DNA from: DATDCY01 sp964513745 | GTDB lineage: Bacteria > JAUVQV01 > DATDCY01 | DNA length: 64,000 bases | Direction of reading: 5' to 3' | NCBI GenBank assembly: GCA_964513745.1 | Contig: CAZEOK010000001.1 | Location: forward strand, 1-64,000 | In this document: positions 17,817 to 25,739 of the stretch, in pieces | How the letters are laid out: the number at the start of each line of letters is the position of its first letter | Position numbering within the stretch: the first letter of the stretch is position 1 | Position numbers and translations under genes: made by a program | The notes under the pieces: generated by a model | What the model was told of the DNA's origin: nothing | The model's input: the letters and a program-made list of their open reading frames with translations, nothing else | Databases searched by the model: none

Positions 17817-19715
17817 TCAGACTCCCCTCCGTCGTCTCAACGGTTTGTACTCGGCACCCCCGGTCTCGTAGAACTTTGTGAAGAACTCCACCAGGTGCAG
17901 GCGCATGGCGTGGATGGTCGGGCTGAAGACGCAGAGGACGATGTTGACAAGGTGGAGAAGAACCGCCGCGACGACCCCCCAGAGGGTCCGGCTGCCGATC
18001 TCGTTCGCGACCATGGCGAGAATTACCCCGGCGAGGCCCACGGCCATCAGGCGAGCGTACGAAAGGACATTGCCCACGGTGGAGAGCAGCTCGATGGGGG
18101 CCGCGAAACCTCCCCCGGCGATCCAGATGGCGAGACCGGCGAGCAGCAGGATCGCCGCCGGCGCCAGCAGCGAGCGGCTCACCGCCCCCGCCAGGGCGGC
18201 GACGATCAGGATCAGCGCGGCGAGCGCCGCCGACTGCCCGACGCGGTGCCGGAGACCGGCTCGGTGACCCGTCCTGATGGCATTGACCATGCCGAGACCG
18301 AGACCCAGGAAAACGTGGAGACAGCCGATGCCGACGCCCAGTCCGAGGAAGAACGGCATCGACGTGACGCGGTTGAGGATCGGGTGGAGCGGCCTCATGC
18401 CGAACGCCTCGCCTAACGTGCCGAAGAACTCGCCGAAGACCAGGCCGAAAAGCACCGCGGCGCTCGACGAGTAAAGGACGACGGTGGCGAGATCTCGCAT
18501 CCGGCCCGTGGTGGCGCAATGCCTGCGCAGCAGCAGCGCGAGGACGGCGATGGCGAGCCCGTAGCCGGCGTCGCCGACAATGAGCCCGAAGAACAGCGGG
18601 AAAAAGAACGCGAGGAGCCAGGTGGGGTCCACGGTCCGGTAGACCGGCAGCGGCAGGAGCCGGAGGAAGACCTCGAAGGGGCGGATCAGGGACGGATTGA
18701 GCAAGTGAACGGGAGCCTGCCGCTCGTCCGCGCGGGAAACGGGGAGCTCTTCGACGACGATCTGTCCCGCGGCGATCTCCCCGATCCCACGATGCAGCTG
18801 AGCCAGGGACTTCACGGGAATCCAGCCCGGGATGACGAACGAGTACCGGGTCCTGAAGAAGGAGGAGCGCATGCCAATCTGCTGAAGCCTGGCGGCGAGG
18901 TCCTCGTTCAGGGTCTCGAGCCAGGGGCGCCACGTGGCCGACAGGTGCGCCAGCTCGACATCGATGGCCTGCAACTCCTCGGGAAGCTCCCGTCCCTGGT
19001 CTGCCATCTCCTCCAGCGCGGCCTTGAGAGGGAGCTCCCGGATCTCGGCCGGGAGCTTCAGCTCGCTCAGGTTCCGGTCCCAGAGAAGCGCGCGGACCTT
19101 CGCGGCGTCGCTGCGGCCGTAGAGGACGAGGGCGGCAAGGGTGTGCTCGTCCACTGCCGCGGAAAAGACCTGGACGTGCCCGCCGGTCGCGCGCTTGAGC
19201 TCCTCTTCGAGGAGGCCGACAGCCTCCTCGTGCGCCCGCGAGATGGTCAGGCCGACCATCTCGAGGTGCGCGGCATCCCCGGCACGCTCCACGAGGGGCA
19301 GGATGGCGCTGACCATCTTCTGGTACTTGGCCAGGAGAGAGAGCCGGTCGGCAGCCACCTTCCTCCGGCCTGAGAGTGACTCGATGCGCTGGAAGAGTTC
19401 TCCCGCGATCCGCGGCGCCTCCCCGGCCGCAGGGTCGACGTCGGGGGCGCGCGGGCCGGACGCCGTATCCCCGTTTTTTCGGGGAGGCAGCAGGGTCAGG
19501 CTCCTGCGGACCTTTTCGTAGAGCCCTTCGAGCTCCGTCCGCTTGTTGATTGCCTCGCGATCCTCGGCCCTGCGGTCGCGCACCTGCACCCGGGACACGA
19601 GGGCGGGGGGGAGCGGCTCGAGGTGAAACACCCCCATCTCGCAGAGAAAACGCGTCACCTCGTCGAGGAGTTCTGTAGGCCCGTAGAGGCGCACCCTCGC
19701 CATCGGGACGATCAT
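17817..19715 (-). CDS. ntpI: V/A-type ATPase subunit I (a subunit, stator ion channel)
   Basis: 632 residues. The N-terminal half is a cytosolic, coiled-coil-rich arm that contacts the peripheral stalk. The C-terminal half (from about residue 370) has seven or eight membrane helices with the family stretch FFPLFFGLIVGDAGYGL and, later, VLSYARLMAVGLAG, which lines the ion half-channels. The start ATG 19715 overlaps the stop of the stalk subunit as ATGA; a second ATG four codons later (MARVRLYG) could also serve. It is directly followed by K. Confidence 0.93.
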   Translation of the reverse strand: MIVPMARVRLYGPTELLDEVTRFLCEMGVFHLEPLPPALVSRVQVRDRRAEDREAINKRTELEGLYEKVRRSLTLLPPRKNGDTASGPRAPDVDPAAGEAPRIAGELFQRIESLSGRRKVAADRLSLLAKYQKMVSAILPLVERAGDAAHLEMVGLTISRAHEEAVGLLEEELKRATGGHVQVFSAAVDEHTLAALVLYGRSDAAKVRALLWDRNLSELKLPAEIRELPLKAALEEMADQGRELPEELQAIDVELAHLSATWRPWLETLNEDLAARLQQIGMRSSFFRTRYSFVIPGWIPVKSLAQLHRGIGEIAAGQIVVEELPVSRADERQAPVHLLNPSLIRPFEVFLRLLPLPVYRTVDPTWLLAFFFPLFFGLIVGDAGYGLAIAVLALLLRRHCATTGRMRDLATVVLYSSSAAVLFGLVFGEFFGTLGEAFGMRPLHPILNRVTSMPFFLGLGVGIGCLHVFLGLGLGMVNAIRTGHRAGLRHRVGQSAALAALILIVAALAGAVSRSLLAPAAILLLAGLAIWIAGGGFAAPIELLSTVGNVLSYARLMAVGLAGVILAMVANEIGSRTLWGVVAAVLLHLVNIVLCVFSPTIHAMRLHLVEFFTKFYETGGAEYKPLRRRRGV

Positions 19716-20095
19716 GGCCCGTGCCCCTCCTGCCGAACGGGGAGAATCAGGGACTGCAGGTGCCGTGCGGCCAGATCGACGCGCTCGCGGGGCACAGCGC
19801 GGATCGCGGCCGCCCTCCCCGTCCCCTCCGACAGGATCTCTTCGGCTGCCCGGCGGGCCTGGTCGAGAATGTCCGCGCTCGCCAGGGCGTACACCCTGTC
19901 AGCCTCCGCGCGGTAGCCCGCGACGATTTCATCGCCGCGGCGATGTGCCTCACGGAGTTTTTCGGCGGCAGCCTCCCGCGCAGCGCGAAGCATGCCCTCG
20001 ATCTCCTGCTCGCGCCTGTTGATGCGGGCAAGGATTTCAAATTCTGCCTCGGCGCGGGGGGAACTCTCCGCTCCAGGGACGGCTTTCGGGACCAC
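19712..20095 (-). CDS. V/A-type ATPase peripheral stalk subunit G/H
   Basis: First gene of the operon, 127 residues, an almost continuous charged coiled coil (EFEILARINRREQEIEGML, then repeated AREAAAEKLREAHRRG), as in G/H stalk subunits that pair with E. The GTG at 20095 has AAGGAGG four bases upstream. Its stop overlaps the start of subunit I. Its sequence is low complexity, so assignment relies partly on operon position. Confidence 0.78.
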   Translation of the reverse strand: MVPKAVPGAESSPRAEAEFEILARINRREQEIEGMLRAAREAAAEKLREAHRRGDEIVAGYRAEADRVYALASADILDQARRAAEEILSEGTGRAAAIRAVPRERVDLAARHLQSLILPVRQEGHGP

Positions 20096-20134
20096 GGGAC
20101 CTCCTTCCTTTTTTCAGTCGGGAGTCCTGGCGTC

Positions 20135-20163
20135 ATTTAATTCCTGTAGGGCGAAGATGTAAA
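20135..20163 (-). promoter_or_regulatory. promoter of the V/A-ATPase operon
   Basis: On the minus strand TTTACA (20163-20158), a 17-base spacer and TTAAAT (20140-20135). The start site would be near 20127, giving a leader of about 30 bases before the GTG at 20095. The -35 box lies in a short inverted repeat GTAAA-gtaa-TTTAC (20159-20172) that could be an operator. Confidence 0.5.
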
Positions 20164-20242
20164 GTAATTTACGCCAACTCGACCGCCGGCCGCCGGGAGC
20201 GGGATGCCTTCATTCTCCGGGGGAAAGGGGTACAATACCGCC

Positions 20243-20437
20243 ATGGAACCGAGGGGTGAGAAGAGAGTGCCGCGGTGCTCCTCGTGCGGCGGGCGGCTCG
20301 AGCTCGGTTACGGCTGACGGGGGGTGATCCTCCGCTGCCGTGACTGCAGCCGGGAAGAGACCGTGGGCGCGCACCTGGACGAGATCGACGAGCAGACCTG
20401 GGAGCGAATCGCCTCCCGGCGTTGCGACCGCGCCTGA
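20243..20437 (+). CDS. small dual-CxxC protein, probable selenoprotein (UGA at codon 25)
   Basis: 64 codons from ATG 20243 to TGA 20435-20437, with an in-frame TGA at 20315-20317. Reading through it joins two zinc-ribbon halves: CSSC (residues 12-15), CGGRLEL, the UGA codon at 25, then LRCRDC (C32, C35), followed by a helical acidic tail (HLDEIDEQTWERI). From memory, families of small dual-CxxC (seleno)proteins in Geobacter-like bacteria have Cys or Sec at the position just before the basic residues that precede the second CxxC, which is where this UGA sits. A SECIS-like hairpin follows the UGA. The role may be redox or metal-related; function unknown. Alternatives are a CGA-to-TGA mutation or sequencing error (Arg also fits), or a small pseudogene. 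Shine-Dalgarno is weak. Confidence 0.7.
20315..20354 (+). promoter_or_regulatory. SECIS-like hairpin after the in-frame UGA
   Basis: The UGA is at 20315-20317. An upper stem GCTGC (20334-20338) pairs with GCAGC (20346-20350), enclosing the seven-base loop CGTGACT (20339-20345). A C-C mismatch and three more pairs extend it below. The loop begins 21 bases after the UGA and has a G in its first two positions. This fits the spacing and loop rule known for bacterial SECIS elements such as that of fdhF. Confidence 0.55.
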
Positions 20438-20529
20438 CAAGCCGGGCGCTGTGCAGGGGGCTGCCCCCGGATGTGGGGTCGAGTGCACAGACGGGCTGAA
20501 TGGTCGACGAACAACGAAAAGGGAGCGTC

Positions 20530-20655
20530 ATGGGCGTGAAGAAGATCGGCGAACAGTACCGGTGCAGCATCTGCGGCAATGAAGTCGAGGTCACGAAGGT
20601 CGGCGGCGGCGAACTCGTCTGCTGCGGCAAGCCGATGGGGAAGACTGCGGGTTGA
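20530..20655 (+). CDS. desulforedoxin-type mononuclear iron protein
   Basis: Only 41 residues. It carries YRCSICGNEVEV and LVCCGKPM, giving four cysteines at positions 12, 15, 31 and 32: the C-x2-C...CC pattern of desulforedoxin and of the N-terminal domain of desulfoferrodoxin, which binds one Fe in a distorted rubredoxin-like Fe(Cys)4 site. There is no superoxide reductase domain after it, so it is a stand-alone desulforedoxin. Expected as a small cytosolic electron carrier in anaerobes. ATG 20530 has GGGAG just upstream. It lies 92 bases after the dual-CxxC gene and 43 before livK. Confidence 0.85.
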   Translation: MGVKKIGEQYRCSICGNEVEVTKVGGGELVCCGKPMGKTAG

Positions 20656-20698
20656 CGGCAGCGCCGCACGCCTGCGATTCTGGAGGAGCAACCGGACC

Positions 20699-21844
20699 AT
20701 GAAATCTGCTTTTCGAAACCGTCTGGCCGCCGTTGCCACCGGCTGCTGCATCCTGTCCTTGGCGGTCACCGCGCCGTCCGGCGCCTTCGCGACCGGCGAC
20801 CCGATCCGCCTCGGCGTCGCTGGACCGCAGTCCGGGGACCTGGCCTCCTACGGCATTCCGTCGTCGCGCGCGGCCGAACTCGTCGTCAAGGAGGTCAATG
20901 CCAAGGGCGGCATTCTCGGCCGACAGGTGCAGTTGCTTGTCGAGGACGATGTCTGCAAGCCGGAGATCGCGGCCAACACCGCGGGCAAGCTGGTCTCCGA
21001 CCGGGCCGACGCGGTGCTCGGCCATATCTGCAGCGGCGCCGCGAAAGCCGCGCTCGGGATTTACCGCGACGCCGGGGTCATCGCGATGTCGCCGTCCGCG
21101 ACGAATCCCGAGCTGACCCAGAGCGGCCAGTACCCGAACTTCTACCGCACGATCGCCCCCGACGACGCGCAGGCCCGGATCGAGGTGGACTTCGCGCTCG
21201 ACACCCTCAAGATCAGGAAGATCGCCGTTCTGCACGACAAGCAGGACTATGGGCGCGGCCTCGCCGAGTTCGCGAGAAAATTCATCGAGGCCTCGGGAGG
21301 CAGGGGAACGGTGGTCCTCTTCGAGGGGATCACGCCCGGCGCGGTGGACTACTCCGCGATCGTGCAGAAGGTCCGCCAGTCCGGAGCCGAGGCGGTGATC
21401 TACGGCGGCTACCACCCGGAGGCCTCCAAGCTCGTCTCGGGGATGCGCAAGAAAAAGATCATGCTCCCGTTCATCTCGGACGACGGCGTCAAGGATGACA
21501 CCTTCATCAAGGTCGCCGGCGCGTTTGCCGAGGGTGTCTACGCGTCCGGCCCGCGCGACACCTCGACCAACCCGCTCGCGATCAAGGCCTTCGCCGCCCA
21601 CCGCGCGGCCTACGGGGGCGACCCCGGAGCGTTCTACCTCAACGCCTGGGCAGCGACCCAGGCACTGTTGAACGCGATCGCCAAGGCCGGGTCGACCGAC
21701 GCCGCGGCGGTCGCCAGGGCGCTGCGCAGCGAGTACGTCGAGACGCCGCTCGGCAGGATCCGGTTTGACCAGCGGGGGGACGCCGAGGGCGTCGGCTTTG
21801 CGATGTACCGGGTGGAGAAGGGCGTCTACGTCGAGGTGAAGTGA
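20699..21844 (+). CDS. livK: branched-chain amino acid ABC transporter, substrate-binding protein
   Basis: 381 residues. A signal peptide (MKSAFRNRL...APSGAFA) is cut near residue 31, and the mature part starts GDPIRLGVAGPQSGDLASYG, the usual opening of periplasmic Leu/Ile/Val-type type I binding proteins. It also has KILVEDD-like and GVIAMSPSATNPELT segments. It captures branched-chain amino acids or related ligands for LivHMGF. ATG 20699 has GGAGGAG ten bases upstream. First gene of a five-gene plus-strand operon. Confidence 0.92.
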   Translation: MKSAFRNRLAAVATGCCILSLAVTAPSGAFATGDPIRLGVAGPQSGDLASYGIPSSRAAELVVKEVNAKGGILGRQVQLLVEDDVCKPEIAANTAGKLVSDRADAVLGHICSGAAKAALGIYRDAGVIAMSPSATNPELTQSGQYPNFYRTIAPDDAQARIEVDFALDTLKIRKIAVLHDKQDYGRGLAEFARKFIEASGGRGTVVLFEGITPGAVDYSAIVQKVRQSGAEAVIYGGYHPEASKLVSGMRKKKIMLPFISDDGVKDDTFIKVAGAFAEGVYASGPRDTSTNPLAIKAFAAHRAAYGGDPGAFYLNAWAATQALLNAIAKAGSTDAAAVARALRSEYVETPLGRIRFDQRGDAEGVGFAMYRVEKGVYVEVK

Positions 21845-21872
21845 CCTCGCGCGGGTCCCGTCGCGCCGTCGC

Positions 21873-22775
21873 ATGGACTATTTCCTCGAGTTGTTCGTCA
21901 GCGGGCTGACCCGCGGGAGCATCTACGCCCTGATCGCTCTCGGTTACACGATGGTCTACGGGATCCTGGAGTTGATCAACTTCGCCCACGGCGAGATATA
22001 CATGATCGGCGCCTTCACGGGACTGATCGCCGCGACGCTGCTCTCCTGGACGGGGCTGCCGCCGCTGGCGATCCTGCTGCTCGCGGCGATCGCCGCGGCG
22101 GCCTGGGCGGCGGCCTGGGGGCTTGCGGTGGAGCGCATCGCCTACCGGCCGCTGCGCGGCGCGCCGCGACTGGCGCCGCTGATCAGCGCCATCGGCATGT
22201 CGATCCTGCTGCAGAATTTCGTGCTGCTCGCGCAGACGTCCGACTTCGTCTCGTTCGCCAACCTTGTCCCGGACATCCCCCTGCTGGCGCCGCACGCCGC
22301 GATCATCGGCTCAACCGAAGTCGTGATCCTGCTGGTCACCGCCGCCGCGATGCTCTGCCTGACGCTTTTCGTGCGCTGGACCGCCACCGGCCGGGCGATG
22401 CGCGCAGTGGCCCAGGACCGGACGATGGCTCTGCTCTGCGGCGTTGACGTCGATCGGGTCATCGCCGTGACGTTCGCCGTCGGCTCGGCGCTGGCGGCCC
22501 TCGGCGGCGTGCTGATCGGCTCGCACGTCGGGCAGATCAACTTCGCCATCGGCTTTCTCGCCGGGATCAAGGCTTTCACGGCGGCGGTGCTCGGCGGGAT
22601 CGGGAGCATCCCCGGCGCCGTCATCGGCGGGTTCATCCTCGGCTGGACCGAGAGCTTCGGCGCGGGCTACGTCTCGAGCGCCTACGAGGACGCCTTCGCG
22701 TTCTGCCTGCTCGTGGCCATCCTGATCGTCCGGCCTTCCGGGCTCCTCGGCAAAGCCCCAACGGGACGTTCATGA
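21873..22775 (+). CDS. livH: branched-chain amino acid ABC transporter, permease LivH
   Basis: 300 residues with about eight membrane helices. Opens FLELFVSGLTRGSIYALIALGYTMVYGILELINFAHGE, classic for LivH. It contains the ATP-binding-protein contact loop RAVAQDRTMALLCGVDVDRV and the C-terminal GGIGSIPGAVIGGFILG motif. It forms the translocation pore together with LivM, whose start overlaps the end of this gene (ATGA). Confidence 0.95.
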   Translation: MDYFLELFVSGLTRGSIYALIALGYTMVYGILELINFAHGEIYMIGAFTGLIAATLLSWTGLPPLAILLLAAIAAAAWAAAWGLAVERIAYRPLRGAPRLAPLISAIGMSILLQNFVLLAQTSDFVSFANLVPDIPLLAPHAAIIGSTEVVILLVTAAAMLCLTLFVRWTATGRAMRAVAQDRTMALLCGVDVDRVIAVTFAVGSALAALGGVLIGSHVGQINFAIGFLAGIKAFTAAVLGGIGSIPGAVIGGFILGWTESFGAGYVSSAYEDAFAFCLLVAILIVRPSGLLGKAPTGRS

Positions 22776-23992
22776 ACGCTAAAAACATCCGGCTGCGCGC
22801 CGAACTCTGGGCCTCGCTGCTCACCGGCGCCGCCAGCGCGCTGTTGCTCCTCCCGCTGGTTGCCCTCCGCGTCGACGCTGTCGAAAGGACGGTCGCCTGG
22901 CGCTGGGGAAGCCTCGGTTGGGCCGCAACAGCCGCCTTTTTCCTCTCATTCGCCTGGAGACGATGGCTGCGCGCGGGCCCCGCGCGGCACGCGCTCCGGC
23001 CCGGCGCAACGCCAACCGCAGCAGTCCACGGCGGGCTGATTACCGACCTCGTAGCGAGCCCGGTCGGCCGCCGGGTTGCACTCGGCCTGGGCCTGGCGTT
23101 CGCGGTGGCGCTGCCGCTTCTGAGTTCCACCTACCAGGTGAGCGTCCTGACGTCCGCCCTGATATCCGTCATCCTCGGCCTCGGGCTGAATATCATCGTC
23201 GGCCTCGCCGGCATGCTCAACCTCGGGTACGCGGCCTTTTCTGCGGTGGGGGCTTACGGCTATGCGCTGCTGAACCGGCACTACGGCCTGGGTTTCTGGG
23301 GCGCACTCCCCGCCGCCGGCCTGATTGCCGCCGGCTCCGGGCTGGCGCTCGGCTTCCCGGTGTTGCGGCTGCGCGGGGATTACCTGGCGATCGTCACGCT
23401 CGGCTTCGGCGAGATCATCCGGCTGGTGCTCGAGAACTGGAGCGCGCTGTCGAACGGGCCGAGCGGCATCGCCAACATCCCCCGTCCCGGGATCTTCGGC
23501 ATAGAACTGGGCCTGCGCGGCGCGACGATCTATCTCTATTTCATCGCGCTGGCGCTGGCTGCAGCCACCGCGGTCGCCGTCGCCAGGCTGCGCTTTTCGC
23601 GGATCGGCCGCGCCTGGGTGGCGCTGCGCGAGGACGAGACGGCGGCGACCGCGATGGGAATCGACCGGACCCGCACGAAGCTCACCGCGCTCGCGCTCGG
23701 GGGGTTTCTTGCCGGCGTGGCCGGCGTGCTGTTCGCGGCGCGAACCACCTACGTCAATCCGGCGAGTTTCACCTTTCTCGAGTCGGCAATGGTTCTGGCA
23801 ATCGTCGTGCTCGGCGGTCCGGGCTCCGTCGGCGGCGTCGTGATCGCCGCTCTCGTGCTGGTTCTTCTGCCGGAGTATCTGCGGCCCTTTGCGCAGTACC
23901 GGATGCTGGTCTTCGGATCGGCACTCGTGCTGCTGATGATTCAGCGGGCCCGGCGACCGGGCAGCCGGCCCGCCGCGCGGGGGGAGGCGTGA
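22772..23992 (+). CDS. livM: branched-chain amino acid ABC transporter, permease LivM
   Basis: 406 residues. The first ~120 are an extra hydrophobic N-terminal region, then the LivM core begins ILGLGLNIIVGLAGMLNLGYAAFSAVGAY. It contains the EAA-type loop GRAWVALREDETAATAMGID and VVLGGPGSVGGV. ATG 22772 overlaps the livH stop, and its TGA overlaps the GTG start of livG, so the permeases and ATPase are translationally coupled. Confidence 0.95.
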   Translation: MNAKNIRLRAELWASLLTGAASALLLLPLVALRVDAVERTVAWRWGSLGWAATAAFFLSFAWRRWLRAGPARHALRPGATPTAAVHGGLITDLVASPVGRRVALGLGLAFAVALPLLSSTYQVSVLTSALISVILGLGLNIIVGLAGMLNLGYAAFSAVGAYGYALLNRHYGLGFWGALPAAGLIAAGSGLALGFPVLRLRGDYLAIVTLGFGEIIRLVLENWSALSNGPSGIANIPRPGIFGIELGLRGATIYLYFIALALAAATAVAVARLRFSRIGRAWVALREDETAATAMGIDRTRTKLTALALGGFLAGVAGVLFAARTTYVNPASFTFLESAMVLAIVVLGGPGSVGGVVIAALVLVLLPEYLRPFAQYRMLVFGSALVLLMIQRARRPGSRPAARGEA

Positions 23993-24810
23993 CGGCGGCG
24001 GCGAGAAGCGCTCCGGGAAGCGCGGAGCGGCGGGTCCTGCTCGAGGCCTGCGGCCTCAGCGTGGCCTTCGGTGGTCTGAAGGCCCTCGACGGCGTCGATC
24101 TCCAGGTAATCGATGGTGAGATCGCCGCCCTGATCGGCCCGAACGGCGCCGGCAAGACGACGTTGTTCAACTGCCTCACGGGCCTGTGCGTGCCCACCGC
24201 CGGCGAGGTGCACATGCTACCCGCGGTCGGGGGCCGCCGACGACTCGACGGGCTCTCGCCGAACCGGATAGCCTCGCTGGGCGTCGCGCGCACCTTTCAG
24301 AACATCCGGCTCTTCCCGGCGATGACCGCGCTCGAGAACGTGATGGTCGGCCGCCACGTCCGCACCAGGGCCGGCTTCCTCGGGGCGGTGCTGCGCGACG
24401 CCGGAACGCGCGCCGAGGAGCGACAGATCGCCGCGACCTCCCGGGACCTGCTCGCATGGGTCGGGCTCGCTGCCGTCGCGGACGAGCCCGCCGCGAGCCT
24501 CCCGTACGGTCTGCAGCGGCGCCTCGAGATTGCCCGCGCCCTTGCGACGCAGCCGCGGCTGCTGCTGCTCGACGAGCCGGCGGCGGGGATGAACCCGCGC
24601 GAGACGACGGAACTGGACGACCTGATCCGGCGGCTGCGCGACTCGATGAGCCTCACGGTCCTGCTGATCGAGCACGACATGCGGCTCGTGATGGGGCTTG
24701 CGCAACGGATTGTCGTCCTCGACTACGGGCGGCTGATCGCGGTCGGGACGCCCGATCAGGTGCGGGCCGACCCCGAAGTCGTCCGGGCCTACCTCGGGGG
24801 ACAGCATTGA
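23989..24810 (+). CDS. livG: branched-chain amino acid ABC transporter, ATP-binding protein LivG
   Basis: 273 residues from GTG 23989. Walker A GPNGAGKTT, Q-loop around ARTFQNIRLF, signature region LPYGLQRRLEIARAL, Walker B LLLLDEPAAGMNP, and H-loop LLIEHDMRLVM, in that order. The signature is the LivG-type variant rather than LSGGQ. The GTG start overlaps the livM stop (GTGA). Cytosolic ATPase that drives import. Confidence 0.94.
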   Translation: MTAAARSAPGSAERRVLLEACGLSVAFGGLKALDGVDLQVIDGEIAALIGPNGAGKTTLFNCLTGLCVPTAGEVHMLPAVGGRRRLDGLSPNRIASLGVARTFQNIRLFPAMTALENVMVGRHVRTRAGFLGAVLRDAGTRAEERQIAATSRDLLAWVGLAAVADEPAASLPYGLQRRLEIARALATQPRLLLLDEPAAGMNPRETTELDDLIRRLRDSMSLTVLLIEHDMRLVMGLAQRIVVLDYGRLIAVGTPDQVRADPEVVRAYLGGQH

Positions 24811-25529
24811 AGCGTCCCCCGCTGCTCGAACTGCGCGGGGTCGCGGCCGGGTACGGGGCGATCGCCGCGCTTGCCGACGTCAGCATCGCGGTCGGCGAGG
24901 GCGAGATCGTCACGCTCATCGGCGCCAACGGCGCGGGCAAGTCCACGACGCTGATGGCGATCTGCGGAGTCGTCCCCGCGAGCAGCGGCGAGATCCTCTT
25001 CGCCGGTCGCCCGATCCACCGGCTGCCGGCGTCGGAGATCGTCCGTCGCGGCGTCGTCCAGGTTCCGGAGGGGCGGCGAATCTTCCCGCGCCTCTCGGTC
25101 GCCGAGAACCTGCAGATGGGCGCCTACTGCCGTCGCGACCCGGACGGCACGCGGCGCGACCGCAACGGCGTCTACGGCCTCTGCCCGGTGCGTGCCCAGC
25201 GTCGCCACCAGTTGGGCGGAACGCTCAGCGGCGGGGAGCAGCAGATGCTCGCGCTCGGCCGCGCGCTGATGGCCGCGCCGCGACTGCTGTTGCTCGACGA
25301 GCCCTCGCTCGGGTTGGCGCCGCTGGTGGTGCGGCAGATCTTCGACACGATCGGCCGGATGAACCGCGAGCGGGAAACGACCATCCTGCTGGTCGAGCAA
25401 AACGCCCATCTCGCGCTGCAGACCGCTCATCGGGGGTACGTGCTGGAGAATGGGCGCGTGGTATTGGCCGGCGCCGGGGCGGCCCTGCTCGAAAACCCCG
25501 CGGTGCGGAGCGCATATCTGGGCCTCTGA
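24807..25529 (+). CDS. livF: branched-chain amino acid ABC transporter, ATP-binding protein LivF
   Basis: 240 residues. It starts at a TTG that overlaps the livG stop (TTGA); no ATG exists before the conserved LLELRGVAAGYG opening. Walker A GANGAGKST, VQVPEGRRIFPRLSVAENL, signature LSGGEQQML, Walker B LLLLDEPSLGLAP, H-loop LVEQNAHLAL. Last gene of the liv operon. The 210 bases after it hold no gene I can support. Confidence 0.93.
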   Translation: MKRPPLLELRGVAAGYGAIAALADVSIAVGEGEIVTLIGANGAGKSTTLMAICGVVPASSGEILFAGRPIHRLPASEIVRRGVVQVPEGRRIFPRLSVAENLQMGAYCRRDPDGTRRDRNGVYGLCPVRAQRRHQLGGTLSGGEQQMLALGRALMAAPRLLLLDEPSLGLAPLVVRQIFDTIGRMNRERETTILLVEQNAHLALQTAHRGYVLENGRVVLAGAGAALLENPAVRSAYLGL

Positions 25530-25739
25530 CGGCTCGGCAGGGCAGGCTCGCGCTTCCGGATGAGGGTCCACGCGCAGCGTCAGACTCCGCAGCGCTGCCG
25601 GGAACGCACTGCTCCCACGAACACGCCAACACCGGGTTCTTGACGAACGAACCTGTCTGGAGGAGACTGATCCGGTGATAGGCGCCCCCATCGGCACGCG
25701 TGACCGCCGTCCCCTGACGGTGCGCAGAGGAGGAACCCC

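Noticed and set aside
20438..20529. GGGGGC-TG-CCCCC hairpin between the two small genes
   Set aside because: No T run follows it and the loop is only two bases, so I would not call it a terminator.
20169..20769. Minus-strand open frames over the candidate selenoprotein and desulforedoxin
   Set aside because: They are shadows of the two small plus-strand genes. The plus-strand frames have the conserved cysteines and proper starts.
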